This document shows, in pieces, positions 8,657 to 17,475 of a stretch of DNA of 64,000 bases. Both the position numbers and the translations under genes were made by a program. Source of the stretch: Pseudooceanicola aestuarii (GTDB lineage Bacteria > Pseudomonadota > Alphaproteobacteria > Rhodobacterales > Rhodobacteraceae). Location of the stretch: positions 62,001 through 126,000 of the forward strand of contig NZ_JAAFZC010000001.1 in assembly GCF_010614805.1 (NCBI RefSeq), in the 5' to 3' direction. The notes under the pieces are model-generated. The model did not search any database and was not told the DNA's origin. It saw only the letters and a list, made by a program, of their open reading frames with translations. Each line of letters begins with the position of its first letter. The stretch's first letter is position 1.

Positions 8657-9100
8657 TTAGTCCGCCGGAACGGCCCTGTCCAGCCTGTCGCGCAGGCGCG
8701 GCGCGATCGCCATGCCCAGCACCATGAAGCCCAGGAAGACCACTCCCTGCCACCCGCCGAAGGACAGCGAGGCCACTGCCGGTCCGGGGCACAGCCCCGC
8801 CAGCCCCCAGCCCAGGCCGAAAAGGACGGATCCGACCACCAGCCGACGGTCGACCTCGGGCCGGGGCGGCGCCGGGAAGGTGCCCCCCGCCAGCGGGCGC
8901 AGCCGCCCGGCGCGCGCCCGGATCAGCGCCCAGGCCAGCGCCATGGGCAGGATCGCCCCGCCCATCACGAAAGCCAAGGTGGGATCCCAGTCACCGAACA
9001 CATCCAGCCAGCCCTGCACCTTTGTCGTGTCGGTCAAGCCGGACAGATAGAGGCCAGTGCCGAACAATCCGCCGGCGACCAATGCGATCAGTCGATGCAT
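8657..9100 (-). CDS. YeeE/YedE family membrane protein, second half (DUF6691 type)
   Basis: 147 residues with about four membrane helices. It carries the family signature LGWGLAGLCPGPAVASL near residue 100, with a conserved Cys thought to guide sulfur species through the channel, as in thiosulfate transporters of the TsuA/YeeE family. It is half the size of a complete YeeE and pairs with the gene before it. The ATG overlaps the previous stop by one base (TGATG), so the two should be translationally coupled. The likely cargo is thiosulfate or another reduced sulfur compound; that is inference from family and neighbours. Confidence 0.9.
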   Translation of the reverse strand: MHRLIALVAGGLFGTGLYLSGLTDTTKVQGWLDVFGDWDPTLAFVMGGAILPMALAWALIRARAGRLRPLAGGTFPAPPRPEVDRRLVVGSVLFGLGWGLAGLCPGPAVASLSFGGWQGVVFLGFMVLGMAIAPRLRDRLDRAVPAD

Positions 9101-9525
9101 CAAATCACCCCCAGGATGTGCCGGAACAGAACCACCGTCAGCCCGCCCGCCAGAATGTAGAAAAGGGTCGCCACGATCCCACGCAGCGACAGCCGCGAGA
9201 TCCCGCAGACCCCGTGTCCGGAGGTGCAGCCATTGGCCACCCGCGTGCCTAATCCGACGCATAGCCCCGCCGCCGCCAGCACCCACAGCTCCGATGTCGC
9301 CCGCGTCTGCGGATCCCCGACAAAGGGCAGCAGCAGCAACGGCATCAGAACCACCCCGGCAAGAAAGATCAGCCGTTCGGCCGCCGTGTCGCGGCCCGAC
9401 CCGTCCACCAGCCCGCCGATGATGCCGGAGGCCCCCATGATGCGCCCATTCCCCAACAGGTAGACGGCACCGCCGGTCCCGATCAGCACCCCGCCGACCA
9501 GCCCCATGATCCAACTCGATTCCAT
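9100..9525 (-). CDS. YeeE/YedE family membrane protein, first half
   Basis: 141 residues, four or so membrane helices, with the diagnostic RVANGCTSGHGVCGISRLS near residue 90, including the two Cys seen in YeeE/YedE sulfur transport proteins. The start at 9525 is preferred to 9531 because the only Shine-Dalgarno-like GGA abuts the ATG at 9531 and is six bases from 9525. It lies 78 bases after the MBL gene and overlaps the second half by one base. Together the two halves should form one channel unit in the inner membrane. Confidence 0.9.
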   Translation of the reverse strand: MESSWIMGLVGGVLIGTGGAVYLLGNGRIMGASGIIGGLVDGSGRDTAAERLIFLAGVVLMPLLLLPFVGDPQTRATSELWVLAAAGLCVGLGTRVANGCTSGHGVCGISRLSLRGIVATLFYILAGGLTVVLFRHILGVI

Positions 9526-9603
9526 GTTCATTCCAAACGATCTGTCCCGACCTGACTCTGCCCGCCCGGCGGTGCGCCGGGATGGGCGGTCAGGCAAGGC
9601 GTG

Positions 9604-10467
9604 TCAAAGCTTGTTCACCGGCACCTTCAGAAAGACGTCACCCTGCGCGTCCGGTTCGGGCATCTGTCCGGCCCGCATGTTCACTTGAAGCGACGGGATG
9701 ATCAGCCGGGGCATCGCCAGCGTGGCGTCGCGGGCGTCGCGCATCTGAACGAATTCTTCGGCCGTACGGCCCGCGCCGATATGCACGTTGCGGGCCTTCT
9801 GGGCGCCGACAGTGGTTTCCCACGCGTATTCGTCGCGACCTGGCGCCTTGTAATCGTGGCCGACGAAAATCCGCGTCTCCTCGGGCAGGGCCAGGATCTT
9901 CTGGATCGAGGCGAACAGCTGCGCGGAGGAGCCGCCGGGGAAATCGCAGCGCGCAGTGCCGAAATCCGGCATGAACAGCGTATCCCCGACAAAGGCGGCA
10001 TCTCCGATCACATAGGTCAGGCAGGCCGGTGTATGGCCAGGCGTGTGCACCACATCGCCGCGCAGCTGGCCGATGGTGAAGCTGTCGCCATCCTCGAACA
10101 GCTGATCGAACTGGGAACCGTCGCGCTGGAACTCCGTCCCTTCGTTGAAGACCTTGCCAAAGGTGTCCTGCACCTGGGTGATCCGTTCGCCGATGCCGAT
10201 GCGCCCGCCCAGCCGCTCTTGCAAGTAGGGCGCGGCGGACAGGTGATCGGCATGGACATGGGTTTCCAGCAGCCAGGCGACACGCCACCCCTTGTCGCGC
10301 ACGAATTCGACGATGGCATCGGCCGACCGCGTGTCGGTCCGGCCCGAAGCATAATCGAAGTCCAGCACCGAATCGATCACCGCGCAGGCGCTGCCCCCCG
10401 GATCACGCAGGACGTAGGAAATGGTGTTCGTGGCCTCGTCGAAAAAGGCGGTCACTTCGGGTGTCAT
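9604..10467 (-). CDS. MBL-fold metallo-hydrolase, persulfide-dioxygenase-like
   Basis: 287 residues of the metallo-beta-lactamase fold. The iron/zinc ligands are THVHADHLSA (His70, His72, Asp74, His75), HTPGHTPAC, and GHDYKAPG. Sequence style and length match the ETHE1/Blh group, which oxidises glutathione persulfide to sulfite. It is the first gene of the minus-strand cassette with two YeeE halves and a DUF442 protein, the same parts found in BigR-controlled sulfide-detoxification operons. No BigR/SqrR-type repressor gene is seen in the window. GGAGGG lies just ahead of the ATG. Confidence 0.92.
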   Translation of the reverse strand: MTPEVTAFFDEATNTISYVLRDPGGSACAVIDSVLDFDYASGRTDTRSADAIVEFVRDKGWRVAWLLETHVHADHLSAAPYLQERLGGRIGIGERITQVQDTFGKVFNEGTEFQRDGSQFDQLFEDGDSFTIGQLRGDVVHTPGHTPACLTYVIGDAAFVGDTLFMPDFGTARCDFPGGSSAQLFASIQKILALPEETRIFVGHDYKAPGRDEYAWETTVGAQKARNVHIGAGRTAEEFVQMRDARDATLAMPRLIIPSLQVNMRAGQMPEPDAQGDVFLKVPVNKL

Positions 10468-10793
10468 GGCGTCCCTCCTGTTGCCTGAAACATATAAAGA
10501 TTATTGAATGTGATGCAAGCCCCGGTTTTTGTAGGGTCATTCGCGATCTGTCGGGACTGGTCCGGAGGCAGCGCACCACGCACCGGGGACGGCAACCTGT
10601 CGCCGCTGCTGACACAATCTGAAACATCCGTTGGCAGCGGCGCGGATCCGGCGTACCTTGCATCATGCGGATCGGAGGAGCCGCACCCACCGCCCGACAA
10701 CCAATGCTTAACCATCCGCCACCATTCTGCCGGATGGATCGCCGAGAGCTGCTTTCGGACGGCAGGGCAACGCGACAGAGAGGGGAGCATGCC
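10468..10793. promoter_or_regulatory. Divergent intergenic region with AT-rich element ahead of the sulfur cassette
   Basis: 326 bases between the MBL gene (minus) and a small unknown gene (plus). The stretch 10489-10513 is strikingly AT-rich against the local background and holds TATAAAGATTATTGAAT. Its position, about 25-45 bases ahead of the MBL start, suits a promoter and a redox or persulfide-sensing repressor site. It is not a clean match to any operator I know. The rest shows nothing clear. Confidence 0.45.
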
Positions 10794-11018
10794 ATGACTT
10801 CAGACAGGATCACGGAACTGAACCACGAGGCGGCCTCCGTCACGTCGCTGATCACGGACGAGGCGCCCGGACGGCGGCATCGTCACCTGGACCGTCTGCA
10901 CCGGCTGGTCAGCGATTACGCCCGCACCGGCACCGGCGTACCCGCGCAGCTGCGCCGCCTGCAAGAGGATCTGACGAATGAAGCGATGGAGGCGCGGTTC
11001 GACAACCTTCCCGTCTGA
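10794..11018 (+). CDS. Small hypothetical protein, 74 residues
   Basis: A short soluble protein that I do not recognise. It is helical and charged, opening MTSDRITELNHEAASVTSLI and closing with LQEDLTNEAMEARFDNLPV. The Leu/His/Arg-rich middle (RHRHLDRLHRLVSDY) could form an amphipathic helix. The start at 10794 follows AGGGGAG at good distance; the longer frame upstream has no such site. No signal peptide or membrane segment is seen. It stands alone between the sulfur cassette and a small membrane protein on the opposite strand. Confidence 0.6.
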   Translation: MTSDRITELNHEAASVTSLITDEAPGRRHRHLDRLHRLVSDYARTGTGVPAQLRRLQEDLTNEAMEARFDNLPV

Positions 11019-11126
11019 CAGCTGGACCGGTCCGGGCGATGGGCTCGTCCGGGATGGGTCTGACCGGGAAAGGGGCAGACTGCCCCTTGCACCCTGCCCG
11101 TTGCGCCCCGGCGGGCGTCCGGCGGA

Positions 11127-11342
11127 TCAGCCCAGGAAAATGCCCAGGATCACCATCATCAGCCCGATCACCGACAGGAACAGCGCGCCCATGTTCAGGG
11201 GCATCGCACGCTGGACGGCGGCGCGCAGTTCCTCGTCGCTCTGGGCGGTGCGGCGGGCGCGCAGCACCGTCAGGATCGACCAGACCAGCCCGGCCAGCCC
11301 CAGAACAGAGATCAGCGCACCGATCCAGACCAACCATTCCAT
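11127..11342 (-). CDS. Small two-helix membrane protein
   Basis: 71 residues with two membrane segments: WLVWIGALISVLGLAGLVWS at residues 3-22 and a second, LFLSVIGLMMVILGIFL, near 54-70. They are joined by a basic, charged loop (LRARRTAQSDEELRAAVQRA). The ATG at 11342 follows AAGGGAGA. I know no function. Proteins of this form are common in Rhodobacterales. It is convergent with the small gene before it and divergent from gapR. Confidence 0.75.
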   Translation of the reverse strand: MEWLVWIGALISVLGLAGLVWSILTVLRARRTAQSDEELRAAVQRAMPLNMGALFLSVIGLMMVILGIFLG

Positions 11343-11512
11343 GCGTGTCTCCCTTGCTGTGCCGTGACAGGCGATGGCGCGGACGCCACCCCGGCGACCG
11401 CGCGCTCCGCGCCTAAGCCAAGTCCCGCCGCCACGCAAGGCCGGAAGGGCTTGCGGCAACGCCGCGCGGACGCTAGCAGATCACTCTGACCCCGATCAAC
11501 AGGAGCGCAGGA

Positions 11513-11770
11513 ATGAACGAAGAGGCAGAGGCCAGCTATCGCGTCACGGCGGACGAGCTGCGCCAGTTCATCGAACGGATCGAACGTCTGGACGTTGAAA
11601 AGAAGGACATCGCCGATCAGCAGAAGGAAGTCATGGCCGAGGCCAAGGGCCGTGGTTACGACACCAAGGTGATCCGCAAGGTCATCGCCCTGCGCAAGCG
11701 GGAGCCCGACGACATCGCCGAGGAAGAGGCGGTTCTGGACATGTACAAACAGGCCCTCGGCATGGGCTGA
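11513..11770 (+). CDS. gapR: DUF2312 nucleoid-associated protein, GapR family
   Basis: 85 residues matching DUF2312 end to end: YRVTADELRQFIERIERLD, then the long basic helix KKDIADQQKEVMAEAKGRGY, and KVIRKVIALRKREPDD. In Caulobacter the founding member GapR clamps overtwisted DNA ahead of forks and RNA polymerase and helps gyrase. The protein here has the same length, dimerising coiled helix and Lys-rich DNA contact face. AACAGGAGCGCAGGA lies ahead of the ATG. It is a single gene with its own promoter region. Confidence 0.93.
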   Translation: MNEEAEASYRVTADELRQFIERIERLDVEKKDIADQQKEVMAEAKGRGYDTKVIRKVIALRKREPDDIAEEEAVLDMYKQALGMG

Positions 11771-12021
11771 CCGCATGGGCTGACCCCGTCCGACCGGGTC
11801 CGGCCCGGTCGTCGGGAGGCCCGTCTCCGGCCCCGGGGGCGCATGCGCTGCGCGGGCCGGGGCTGTTTTCTGCCGCGCGCCGCCGGGCGGGCGGCCGGGG
11901 CGCACCGCCATCCCGGCGCGCCCCTTGTCGGCCGCCGCGACCGGCGGCGATGGGGCTACCGGGATGGGTACGGTGGCGATTGCCGGGGCCGTTCCCGTGT
12001 GCTGCTGGCCCCGTGCGACCG

Positions 12022-12459
12022 TTACCCCCTGTCGATCCGGGTGGACAGATGGATCAGGCTTTCCGATGACCGCACCCCGCGTGCGGCGGTGATGCGGTTC
12101 AGCGTATCGTCCAGTGCTTCGGTCGTGGGGGCGGAAATCTGCACCTTCAGATCGAACCGGCCCGAAGTCGTGTGCACGCTGTCGACCTCTGCCATGTCGC
12201 GCAGGCGGGCCAGCACGGCAGGTTCGGCGCGGGGTTCCAGCGTCAGCAGGACCGTGGCGCGCAGGGCCGGCGCCGCCCGTCCGCCCAGTCGCAGCGCATA
12301 GCCGGCAATGGCGCCGATCCGTTCCAGCCGCGCGATCCGGGCCTGCACCGTGGATCGCGCCAACCCCAATTGCCGCGCCAGATCGGCCACGGGGGCGCGG
12401 GCGTTATCCGCCAGCAGGCGCAGGATGGCGGCATCGGTTTCGTCGATCTGATCGGTCAT
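12022..12459 (-). CDS. Lrp/AsnC family transcriptional regulator
   Basis: 145 residues. An N-terminal helix-turn-helix (DETDAAILRLLADNARAPVA, then LARQLGLARSTVQARIARLE) is followed by an AsnC/RAM ligand-binding domain (VDSVHTTSGRFDLKVQI). Such proteins form octamers that sense amino acids. The next gene, 124 bases away on the other strand, is an ornithine/lysine decarboxylase, so this regulator probably controls polyamine or basic amino-acid metabolism. Neither candidate start (12459 or 12486) has a good ribosome binding site; 12459 fits family length. Confidence 0.88.
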   Translation of the reverse strand: MTDQIDETDAAILRLLADNARAPVADLARQLGLARSTVQARIARLERIGAIAGYALRLGGRAAPALRATVLLTLEPRAEPAVLARLRDMAEVDSVHTTSGRFDLKVQISAPTTEALDDTLNRITAARGVRSSESLIHLSTRIDRG

Positions 12460-12582
12460 GCGGGCAATCCGTCGGAACTTTTCCATCGATTAGGCGAACT
12501 GCTTCGTGAAAGCGACAGAAATCCGCGCAATCGTGATCCTGCGCGCGGCCCACCCGCGCCGCAGCATCCGCAGGAGGCCCCC

Positions 12583-13704
12583 ATGACCCGCCATCACGCC
12601 CTGTCCCACCCGGAGGCCCACCTGGCCCAAATCCGACCCGATCACCCGATCCCGTATTTCTGCCCCGCCGAATTGCAAGCGACGGCACGGCGGTTCCAGG
12701 CCGGGTTTCCGGGGCTGGTCACCTATGCGGTGAAAGCCAATCCCGAACGGGTGGTGCTGGACAATCTGCGGGCGGCCGGGATCACCGCCTATGACGTGGC
12801 CTCCCCCGTAGAGATGCGGCTGGTGCGGCAGGCCGCGCCCGATGCGGCGCTGCATTACAACAATCCCGTGCGCTCGGCGGCGGAGATCGGGCAGGCGGCG
12901 CAATTTGCCGTCTCCTCCGCCTCGGTAGACGATGGCGCGGGGCTGCGGGCGGTGGCGCCGCTGGGCTGCGAAGTCGCGGTCAGGTTCAAGCTGTCGGTGA
13001 CGGGCGCGGCCTATGATTTCGGTTCCAAATTCGGCGCCGAACCGCAGCAGGCGGTGGCCCTGCTGGCCGAGGTCGGCCGGCGCGGGCTGACCCCGGCGCT
13101 GACCTTTCATCCCGGCACCCAATGCGAAGACGCCGCCGCTTGGGAAAGCTATATCCGCGCGGCGGCGGACATCGCCCGGGCCGCCGGGGTGCGACTGGCG
13201 CGGCTGAACGTCGGCGGCGGATTTCCCGCCCACCGCACCGGCCCCGCCCCGGATCTTGAGGCGATCCTGACCCGGATCGCCGCCGCCTGCGCCACGGCGT
13301 TCGGCCCGCAGGCGCCCGCGCTGGTGTGCGAGCCGGGGCGGGCGATGGTGGCCTCTTCGGTGTGCCTGGCGACGCGGGTGAAGGCGCTGCGCGACGGCGG
13401 CGCGGTGGTGTTGAACGACGGGCTCTATGGCGGATTGTCGGAGTTGCGCGATATTGCAGTCACCGATCGGATACGGGTGATCACCCCCGAAGGCCTGCCC
13501 CGCACAGGCGCCCGCCGCCCGCGCGTGATCTTCGGCCCGACCTGCGATTCGGTGGATCGACTGCCCGGCATGCCGGAACTGCCCGGGGATCTGGCGGTGG
13601 ACGATTACGTGCTGTTCGACGGCATGGGCGCCTACGGCCACGCCATCGCCACCGGGTTCAACGGTTACGGCCCCGGCCCCACCGTCAGTGTCGCGCGGTT
13701 CTGA
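12583..13704 (+). CDS. Ornithine/lysine decarboxylase, fold type III PLP enzyme
   Basis: 373 residues of the alanine-racemase-fold decarboxylases. PLP binds Lys51 in VTYAVKANPERVV. Other marks are LTFHPGTQCED, the glycine-rich RLNVGGGFPAH phosphate site, CEPGRAMVA, and the C-terminal GPTCDSVDRLP with the catalytic Cys contributed across the dimer. The likely reaction is ornithine to putrescine, the start of polyamine synthesis; lysine or both are possible. The start at 12583 follows AGGAGG. It is divergent from an AsnC-type regulator. Confidence 0.93.
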   Translation: MTRHHALSHPEAHLAQIRPDHPIPYFCPAELQATARRFQAGFPGLVTYAVKANPERVVLDNLRAAGITAYDVASPVEMRLVRQAAPDAALHYNNPVRSAAEIGQAAQFAVSSASVDDGAGLRAVAPLGCEVAVRFKLSVTGAAYDFGSKFGAEPQQAVALLAEVGRRGLTPALTFHPGTQCEDAAAWESYIRAAADIARAAGVRLARLNVGGGFPAHRTGPAPDLEAILTRIAAACATAFGPQAPALVCEPGRAMVASSVCLATRVKALRDGGAVVLNDGLYGGLSELRDIAVTDRIRVITPEGLPRTGARRPRVIFGPTCDSVDRLPGMPELPGDLAVDDYVLFDGMGAYGHAIATGFNGYGPGPTVSVARF

Positions 13705-13838
13705 TCGGCAACGCGCGCCGGGACGCGGTCGGTCGAAGCCGGGGGAAACCGCATTTGTGACAAAAGAACCGCGCCCGGCCTCTGGACAGTCGGCGGTGCG
13801 TGACTAGTCTCCCCCCTTGCAGACCATTGGGGGATCGC

Positions 13839-16136
13839 ATGGAAAAATTCGGGAAGTCACAGCCGGTTCGACGCATCGAGGATGTGCGTTTCGTGACCGG
13901 TCAGGGCCGGTACATCGACGATGCCACCCCGGCGGGGGCGCTGTTTGCCTATGTCCACCGCGCGCCGGTGGCCAATGCCCGGATTACCGAACTTGACCTG
14001 GAAGACGCCCGCCAGGCGCCCGGCGTCCACATGGTGATCGCCGCGCCCGACCTGGCGGAGGCCGGAGTGACCAAGGGGCTGATCGCCACCCCGGCGCCCA
14101 ATCGCGACGGCAGCAAGGGGGCGCAGCCGCGCCATCCGCTGCTGGCCGACGGCATCGTCCGGTTCGCGGGCGAAGGGCTGGCCCTGATCGTCGCCGACAG
14201 CCCGGAGGCCGCCCGCGATGCCGCCGAGTTGATCGTCTTTGATTACGAAGACCTGCCTGCCGTCGCCACGCCGGGCGCAACCGGCGCCGATCTGCATCCG
14301 GAGGCGCCCGGCAACCGTGCCGTGGATTACGCCACCGGCAACGAGGACGCGATGAAGGCGGCGTTCGATGACGCGGCCCATGTCGTTCACGCCGACGTGG
14401 TCGATCACCGCATCATGGTCGTCCCGATGGAGCCGCGCGGCTGTTTCGCCGAATGGGACGGCACGCGCCTGCACCTGGCCATGGGGGGCCAGGGGGTCTG
14501 GGCTCCCAAGCGCGAGCTGGCCCGCCTTTTCGACCTGGAGGAGGACGACATCCGCGTCACCATCCCAGATGTCGGCGGCGGTTTCGGGCTGAAGACCAAG
14601 CTGTTCGCGGAATACGCGCTTTGTGCCTTTGCGGCGATGAAGCTGGGGCAGCCCGTGCGCTGGCTTGCCGATCGCATGGAATCAATGCTGACCGACAATG
14701 GCGCGCGCGACCTGACGCACCAGGTCTCCATGGCTTTTGACGTCGATTACAGGCTGACGGGTTATCACGTCCGCACGAAATACAACCTTGGCGCCTACAA
14801 TTCCAACTTCGGCCAGATGATCCAGACCTTCCTGTTCGCCCGCGTGCTGATGGGGGTCTACGATTGCCAGGGCGCCTTCCTGGAGGCGGAGGGGTATTAC
14901 ACCAACACCGCGCCCACCGATGCCTATCGCGGCGCCGGCCGGCCGGAAGCGATCTTCCTTCTGGAACGGATGATGGATTACGCCGCCCGCGACCTGGGCA
15001 TCGACCCGTTCGAGCTGCGCCGCAAAAGCTTCATCCCCGTGGACTCCTTCCCCTACACGACCGTGACGGGTGAAACCTATGACGTGGGCGATTTCAACCG
15101 GGTGCTGGACCGGGCCATCGACTTCGCCGATGTCGCCGGGTTCGGCGGTCGCCGCGCCACGGCTGAAGCGACGGGGCGCCTGCGCGGTCTGGGCCTGTGC
15201 TATTATATCGAAAGCATCCTGGGCGATCCGTCGGAAACCGCCAAGGTGGAATTCAACGCCGATGGCACGGTCAATATCTACGTCGGCACCCAGTCCAACG
15301 GCCAGGGTCACGAGACGGTCTATGCCCGGTTCCTTTCGGACCAGACCGGCATCCCGATGGAGATGATCCGCGTCATCCAGGGGGACAGCGACCGCATCGC
15401 CAAGGGCGGCGGCACCGGCGGCTCCCGCTCTGTCACCACGCAGAGCAACGCGACGCTGGCTGTGGTCGGCACCATGGTGGAGAGTTTCGCCACCTTCCTG
15501 GCCGAGAAGATGGAGGTCGACCCCGCCGACATCAGCTTTGACGACGAAAGCTTCCGCATCCAGGGCTCCAACGCCGCGCCCACCCTGATCGACGTGGCCG
15601 AGATGGCACGGGAGGCCGGACGCGAGGATCTGATGATCCACGAACAGACCGCCAAGCTGCCGGCGCGGTCCTATCCCAACGGCGCGCATATCGCCGAAGT
15701 GGAGGTCGACCCGGAAACCGGCCGGACAACGCTGGAGAAATACACCGTCGTCGATGATTTCGGAAACCTGATCAATCCCTTGCTGGCCGAGGGCCAGGTG
15801 CATGGCGGCGTCGCCCAGGGGGCCGGGCAAGCCCTGATGGAATTGGCCCATTACGACACCGACGGCCAGTTGGTCACCGCCAGCTTCATGGATTACGCCA
15901 TGCCTCGTGCCGCCGACATGCCTATGTTCGTTTTCACGACGGAGGCGGTGCCCTCCACCTCCAACCCCATGGGGATGAAAGGCTGCGGCGAGGCCGGAAC
16001 CGTGGGCGCCATGGGCGCCACGGCCAATGCCGTGATGGATGCGCTGTCGCGGCGCGGGCTGAGCCGGGCGGACATGCCCTTCACCCCGTCGCGGGTCTGG
16101 GCGATGTTGCAAAATGTTCCTCGGGCGGCTGAGTGA
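13839..16136 (+). CDS. Xanthine dehydrogenase-family molybdopterin-binding subunit (form II CoxL-like)
   Basis: 765 residues, the large catalytic subunit of a molybdenum hydroxylase. Recognisable parts are RRIEDVRFVTGQGRYIDD at the start, the GGGFGLKTKLFAEYAL cofactor loop, the AYRGAGRPEAIFLLERMMD active loop, the QSNGQGHETVY loop and GCGEAGTVGAMGATANAV with the catalytic Glu. The AYRGAGR form marks form II, unlike the AYXCSFR loop of true CO dehydrogenase, so the substrate is probably an aldehyde or heterocycle. The iron-sulfur and FAD subunits normally encoded beside it are absent. The gene overlaps the next one by 23 bases. Confidence 0.93.
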   Translation: MEKFGKSQPVRRIEDVRFVTGQGRYIDDATPAGALFAYVHRAPVANARITELDLEDARQAPGVHMVIAAPDLAEAGVTKGLIATPAPNRDGSKGAQPRHPLLADGIVRFAGEGLALIVADSPEAARDAAELIVFDYEDLPAVATPGATGADLHPEAPGNRAVDYATGNEDAMKAAFDDAAHVVHADVVDHRIMVVPMEPRGCFAEWDGTRLHLAMGGQGVWAPKRELARLFDLEEDDIRVTIPDVGGGFGLKTKLFAEYALCAFAAMKLGQPVRWLADRMESMLTDNGARDLTHQVSMAFDVDYRLTGYHVRTKYNLGAYNSNFGQMIQTFLFARVLMGVYDCQGAFLEAEGYYTNTAPTDAYRGAGRPEAIFLLERMMDYAARDLGIDPFELRRKSFIPVDSFPYTTVTGETYDVGDFNRVLDRAIDFADVAGFGGRRATAEATGRLRGLGLCYYIESILGDPSETAKVEFNADGTVNIYVGTQSNGQGHETVYARFLSDQTGIPMEMIRVIQGDSDRIAKGGGTGGSRSVTTQSNATLAVVGTMVESFATFLAEKMEVDPADISFDDESFRIQGSNAAPTLIDVAEMAREAGREDLMIHEQTAKLPARSYPNGAHIAEVEVDPETGRTTLEKYTVVDDFGNLINPLLAEGQVHGGVAQGAGQALMELAHYDTDGQLVTASFMDYAMPRAADMPMFVFTTEAVPSTSNPMGMKGCGEAGTVGAMGATANAVMDALSRRGLSRADMPFTPSRVWAMLQNVPRAAE

Positions 16137-17178
16137 CCTTGCGGCCCGGCTGTTTGCCGGGCCGTGGCTGCAACGCAAATCGCGCGGCGGTGTCCAGGCC
16201 CGGCGCGGGCCGGTCACCCATGTCGTCGTGCTGGATGGCACCATGTCCACCCTGGAGGAGGGCACGGAATCCAACGTCGGGCTGATCTACAAGTTGCTGG
16301 CCGAACATTCCGGTCATGACCTGTCCCTATATTACGAGGCCGGCATTCAGTGGACCAGCTGGTCCCGCACCCACGAGGTGCTGATGGGCCGGGGATTGAA
16401 CCGGCAGATCCGCCGCGCCTATGGCTACCTCGCCTCCCGCTATCGGCCCGGTGACCGGATCTTCTTCTTCGGGTATTCGCGGGGCGCCTATGCCGTGCGC
16501 TCCTTGGCCGGGCTGATCGACCGGGTCGGCCTGCTGAAGGCGGAGGCGGCGACCGAACGCAACGTGCGCCAGGCCTATCGCCTGTATCAGGACATCCCCG
16601 ATGCGGAAGCCGCCCGACGTTTCGCCACCGCCCATTCCCATCCCGAAACCCGAGTGGAGATGATCGGCGCCTTCGATACGGTGAAATCGCTGGGCCTGCG
16701 CCTGCCGTTGTTGTCGCAGATCACCGATGCCCAGCACGCGTTCCACAACCACGCCCTGTCCGATTGCGTCCGCGCCGGGTTCCACGCCCTGGCGCTGGAA
16801 GAAACCCGGCAGGTCTACGCCCCGGTGATGTGGGAAAGCACGGAGGGTTGGCAGGGGCGGCTGGAACAGGTGTGGTTCCCCGGCAGCCATGGCGATGTCG
16901 GCGGCTTCCTGGGCGGCGACCTGGCCGCGCGCGGCCTGTCGAATATCCCGCTGGTCTGGATGCTGACCCAGGCAGAGGTGCGCGGCCTGCCGCTGCCACA
17001 GGGCTGGCGCGACCGGTTCCCCCGCGACCCGGAGGCCCCGTCGATCGGCATGTGGCAAGGGTGGAGCAAACTGTTCCTGCTGCGCGCCCGCCGGGAAGTC
17101 GGGCGCGACCCCTCGGAGCGCCTCCACGAAAGCGCGGTCACACGGGGCCTTCACGTCACGCTGCCGGTCTACGGATAG
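16114..17178 (+). CDS. DUF2235 domain protein, alpha/beta-hydrolase-like
   Basis: 354 residues. After about 35 residues comes the DUF2235 domain, opening THVVVLDGTMSTLEEGTESN. The catalytic-looking FFFGYSRGAYAVRSLAGLID near residue 115-135 has the nucleophile-elbow shape of alpha/beta hydrolases. Asp and His candidates lie in MIGAFDTVKSLG and WFPGSHGDVGG. Members include phospholipase-like proteins and the enzyme cores of some type VI effectors, but no secretion genes are near. Its start lies inside the end of the molybdenum hydroxylase gene (23-base overlap), so translation may be coupled. Confidence 0.9.
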   Translation: MFLGRLSDLAARLFAGPWLQRKSRGGVQARRGPVTHVVVLDGTMSTLEEGTESNVGLIYKLLAEHSGHDLSLYYEAGIQWTSWSRTHEVLMGRGLNRQIRRAYGYLASRYRPGDRIFFFGYSRGAYAVRSLAGLIDRVGLLKAEAATERNVRQAYRLYQDIPDAEAARRFATAHSHPETRVEMIGAFDTVKSLGLRLPLLSQITDAQHAFHNHALSDCVRAGFHALALEETRQVYAPVMWESTEGWQGRLEQVWFPGSHGDVGGFLGGDLAARGLSNIPLVWMLTQAEVRGLPLPQGWRDRFPRDPEAPSIGMWQGWSKLFLLRARREVGRDPSERLHESAVTRGLHVTLPVYG

Positions 17179-17475
17179 AACGGCGCCCGACCGGTCCGCG
17201 TGCGGCCGCGCGGTCAGGATCGATGCGGCTTGCCGGCGCGGGGCGCCTGGGCCAGCAGGGCGAACATGTTTGTTGCGCCGGACGTGGCAGCGCCATGCGC
17301 CTGGGCCACAGCATGGTGACAGCGCCCCGCCACTGCGGGTTCCAGCGGCCAAGCCCCCCCCGTCCCCCCGCAACCGGGCGCAGGCGCGGGTAGTGGGTGC
17401 CGGTCAGGCAGCGCAACCCCGGTCATGGGCATTCATCGCGCAGCGCAGATTACGCGGTTTCACCGCGTAGCCCGG
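17179..17475. other. Convergent intergenic region with a short hairpin
   Basis: About 300 bases between the DUF2235 gene and the thioesterase gene that ends against it. A perfect hairpin ACGCGGT-TTC-ACCGCGT at 17452-17468 lies eight bases past the thioesterase stop codon. It could mark the 3' end of that transcript, but no T-run follows. I see no gene. Confidence 0.4.

Noticed and set aside
11760..11785. 13-base direct repeat at the gapR stop codon
   Set aside because: Two copies of GCATGGGCTGACC side by side; too short to be more than slippage.
13839..16136. Carbon monoxide dehydrogenase large subunit
   Set aside because: The active loop is AYRGAGR, not the AYXCSFR of true CO dehydrogenase, and the partner subunits are absent.
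14682..16274. 530-codon frame opposite the molybdenum hydroxylase gene
   Set aside because: Antisense shadow; no ribosome binding site, and the sense frame carries all the family motifs.
17452..17468. Hairpin after the PaaI thioesterase gene as a rho-independent terminator
   Set aside because: The stem is perfect but only seven bases with no T-run, so I list it as a structure only.
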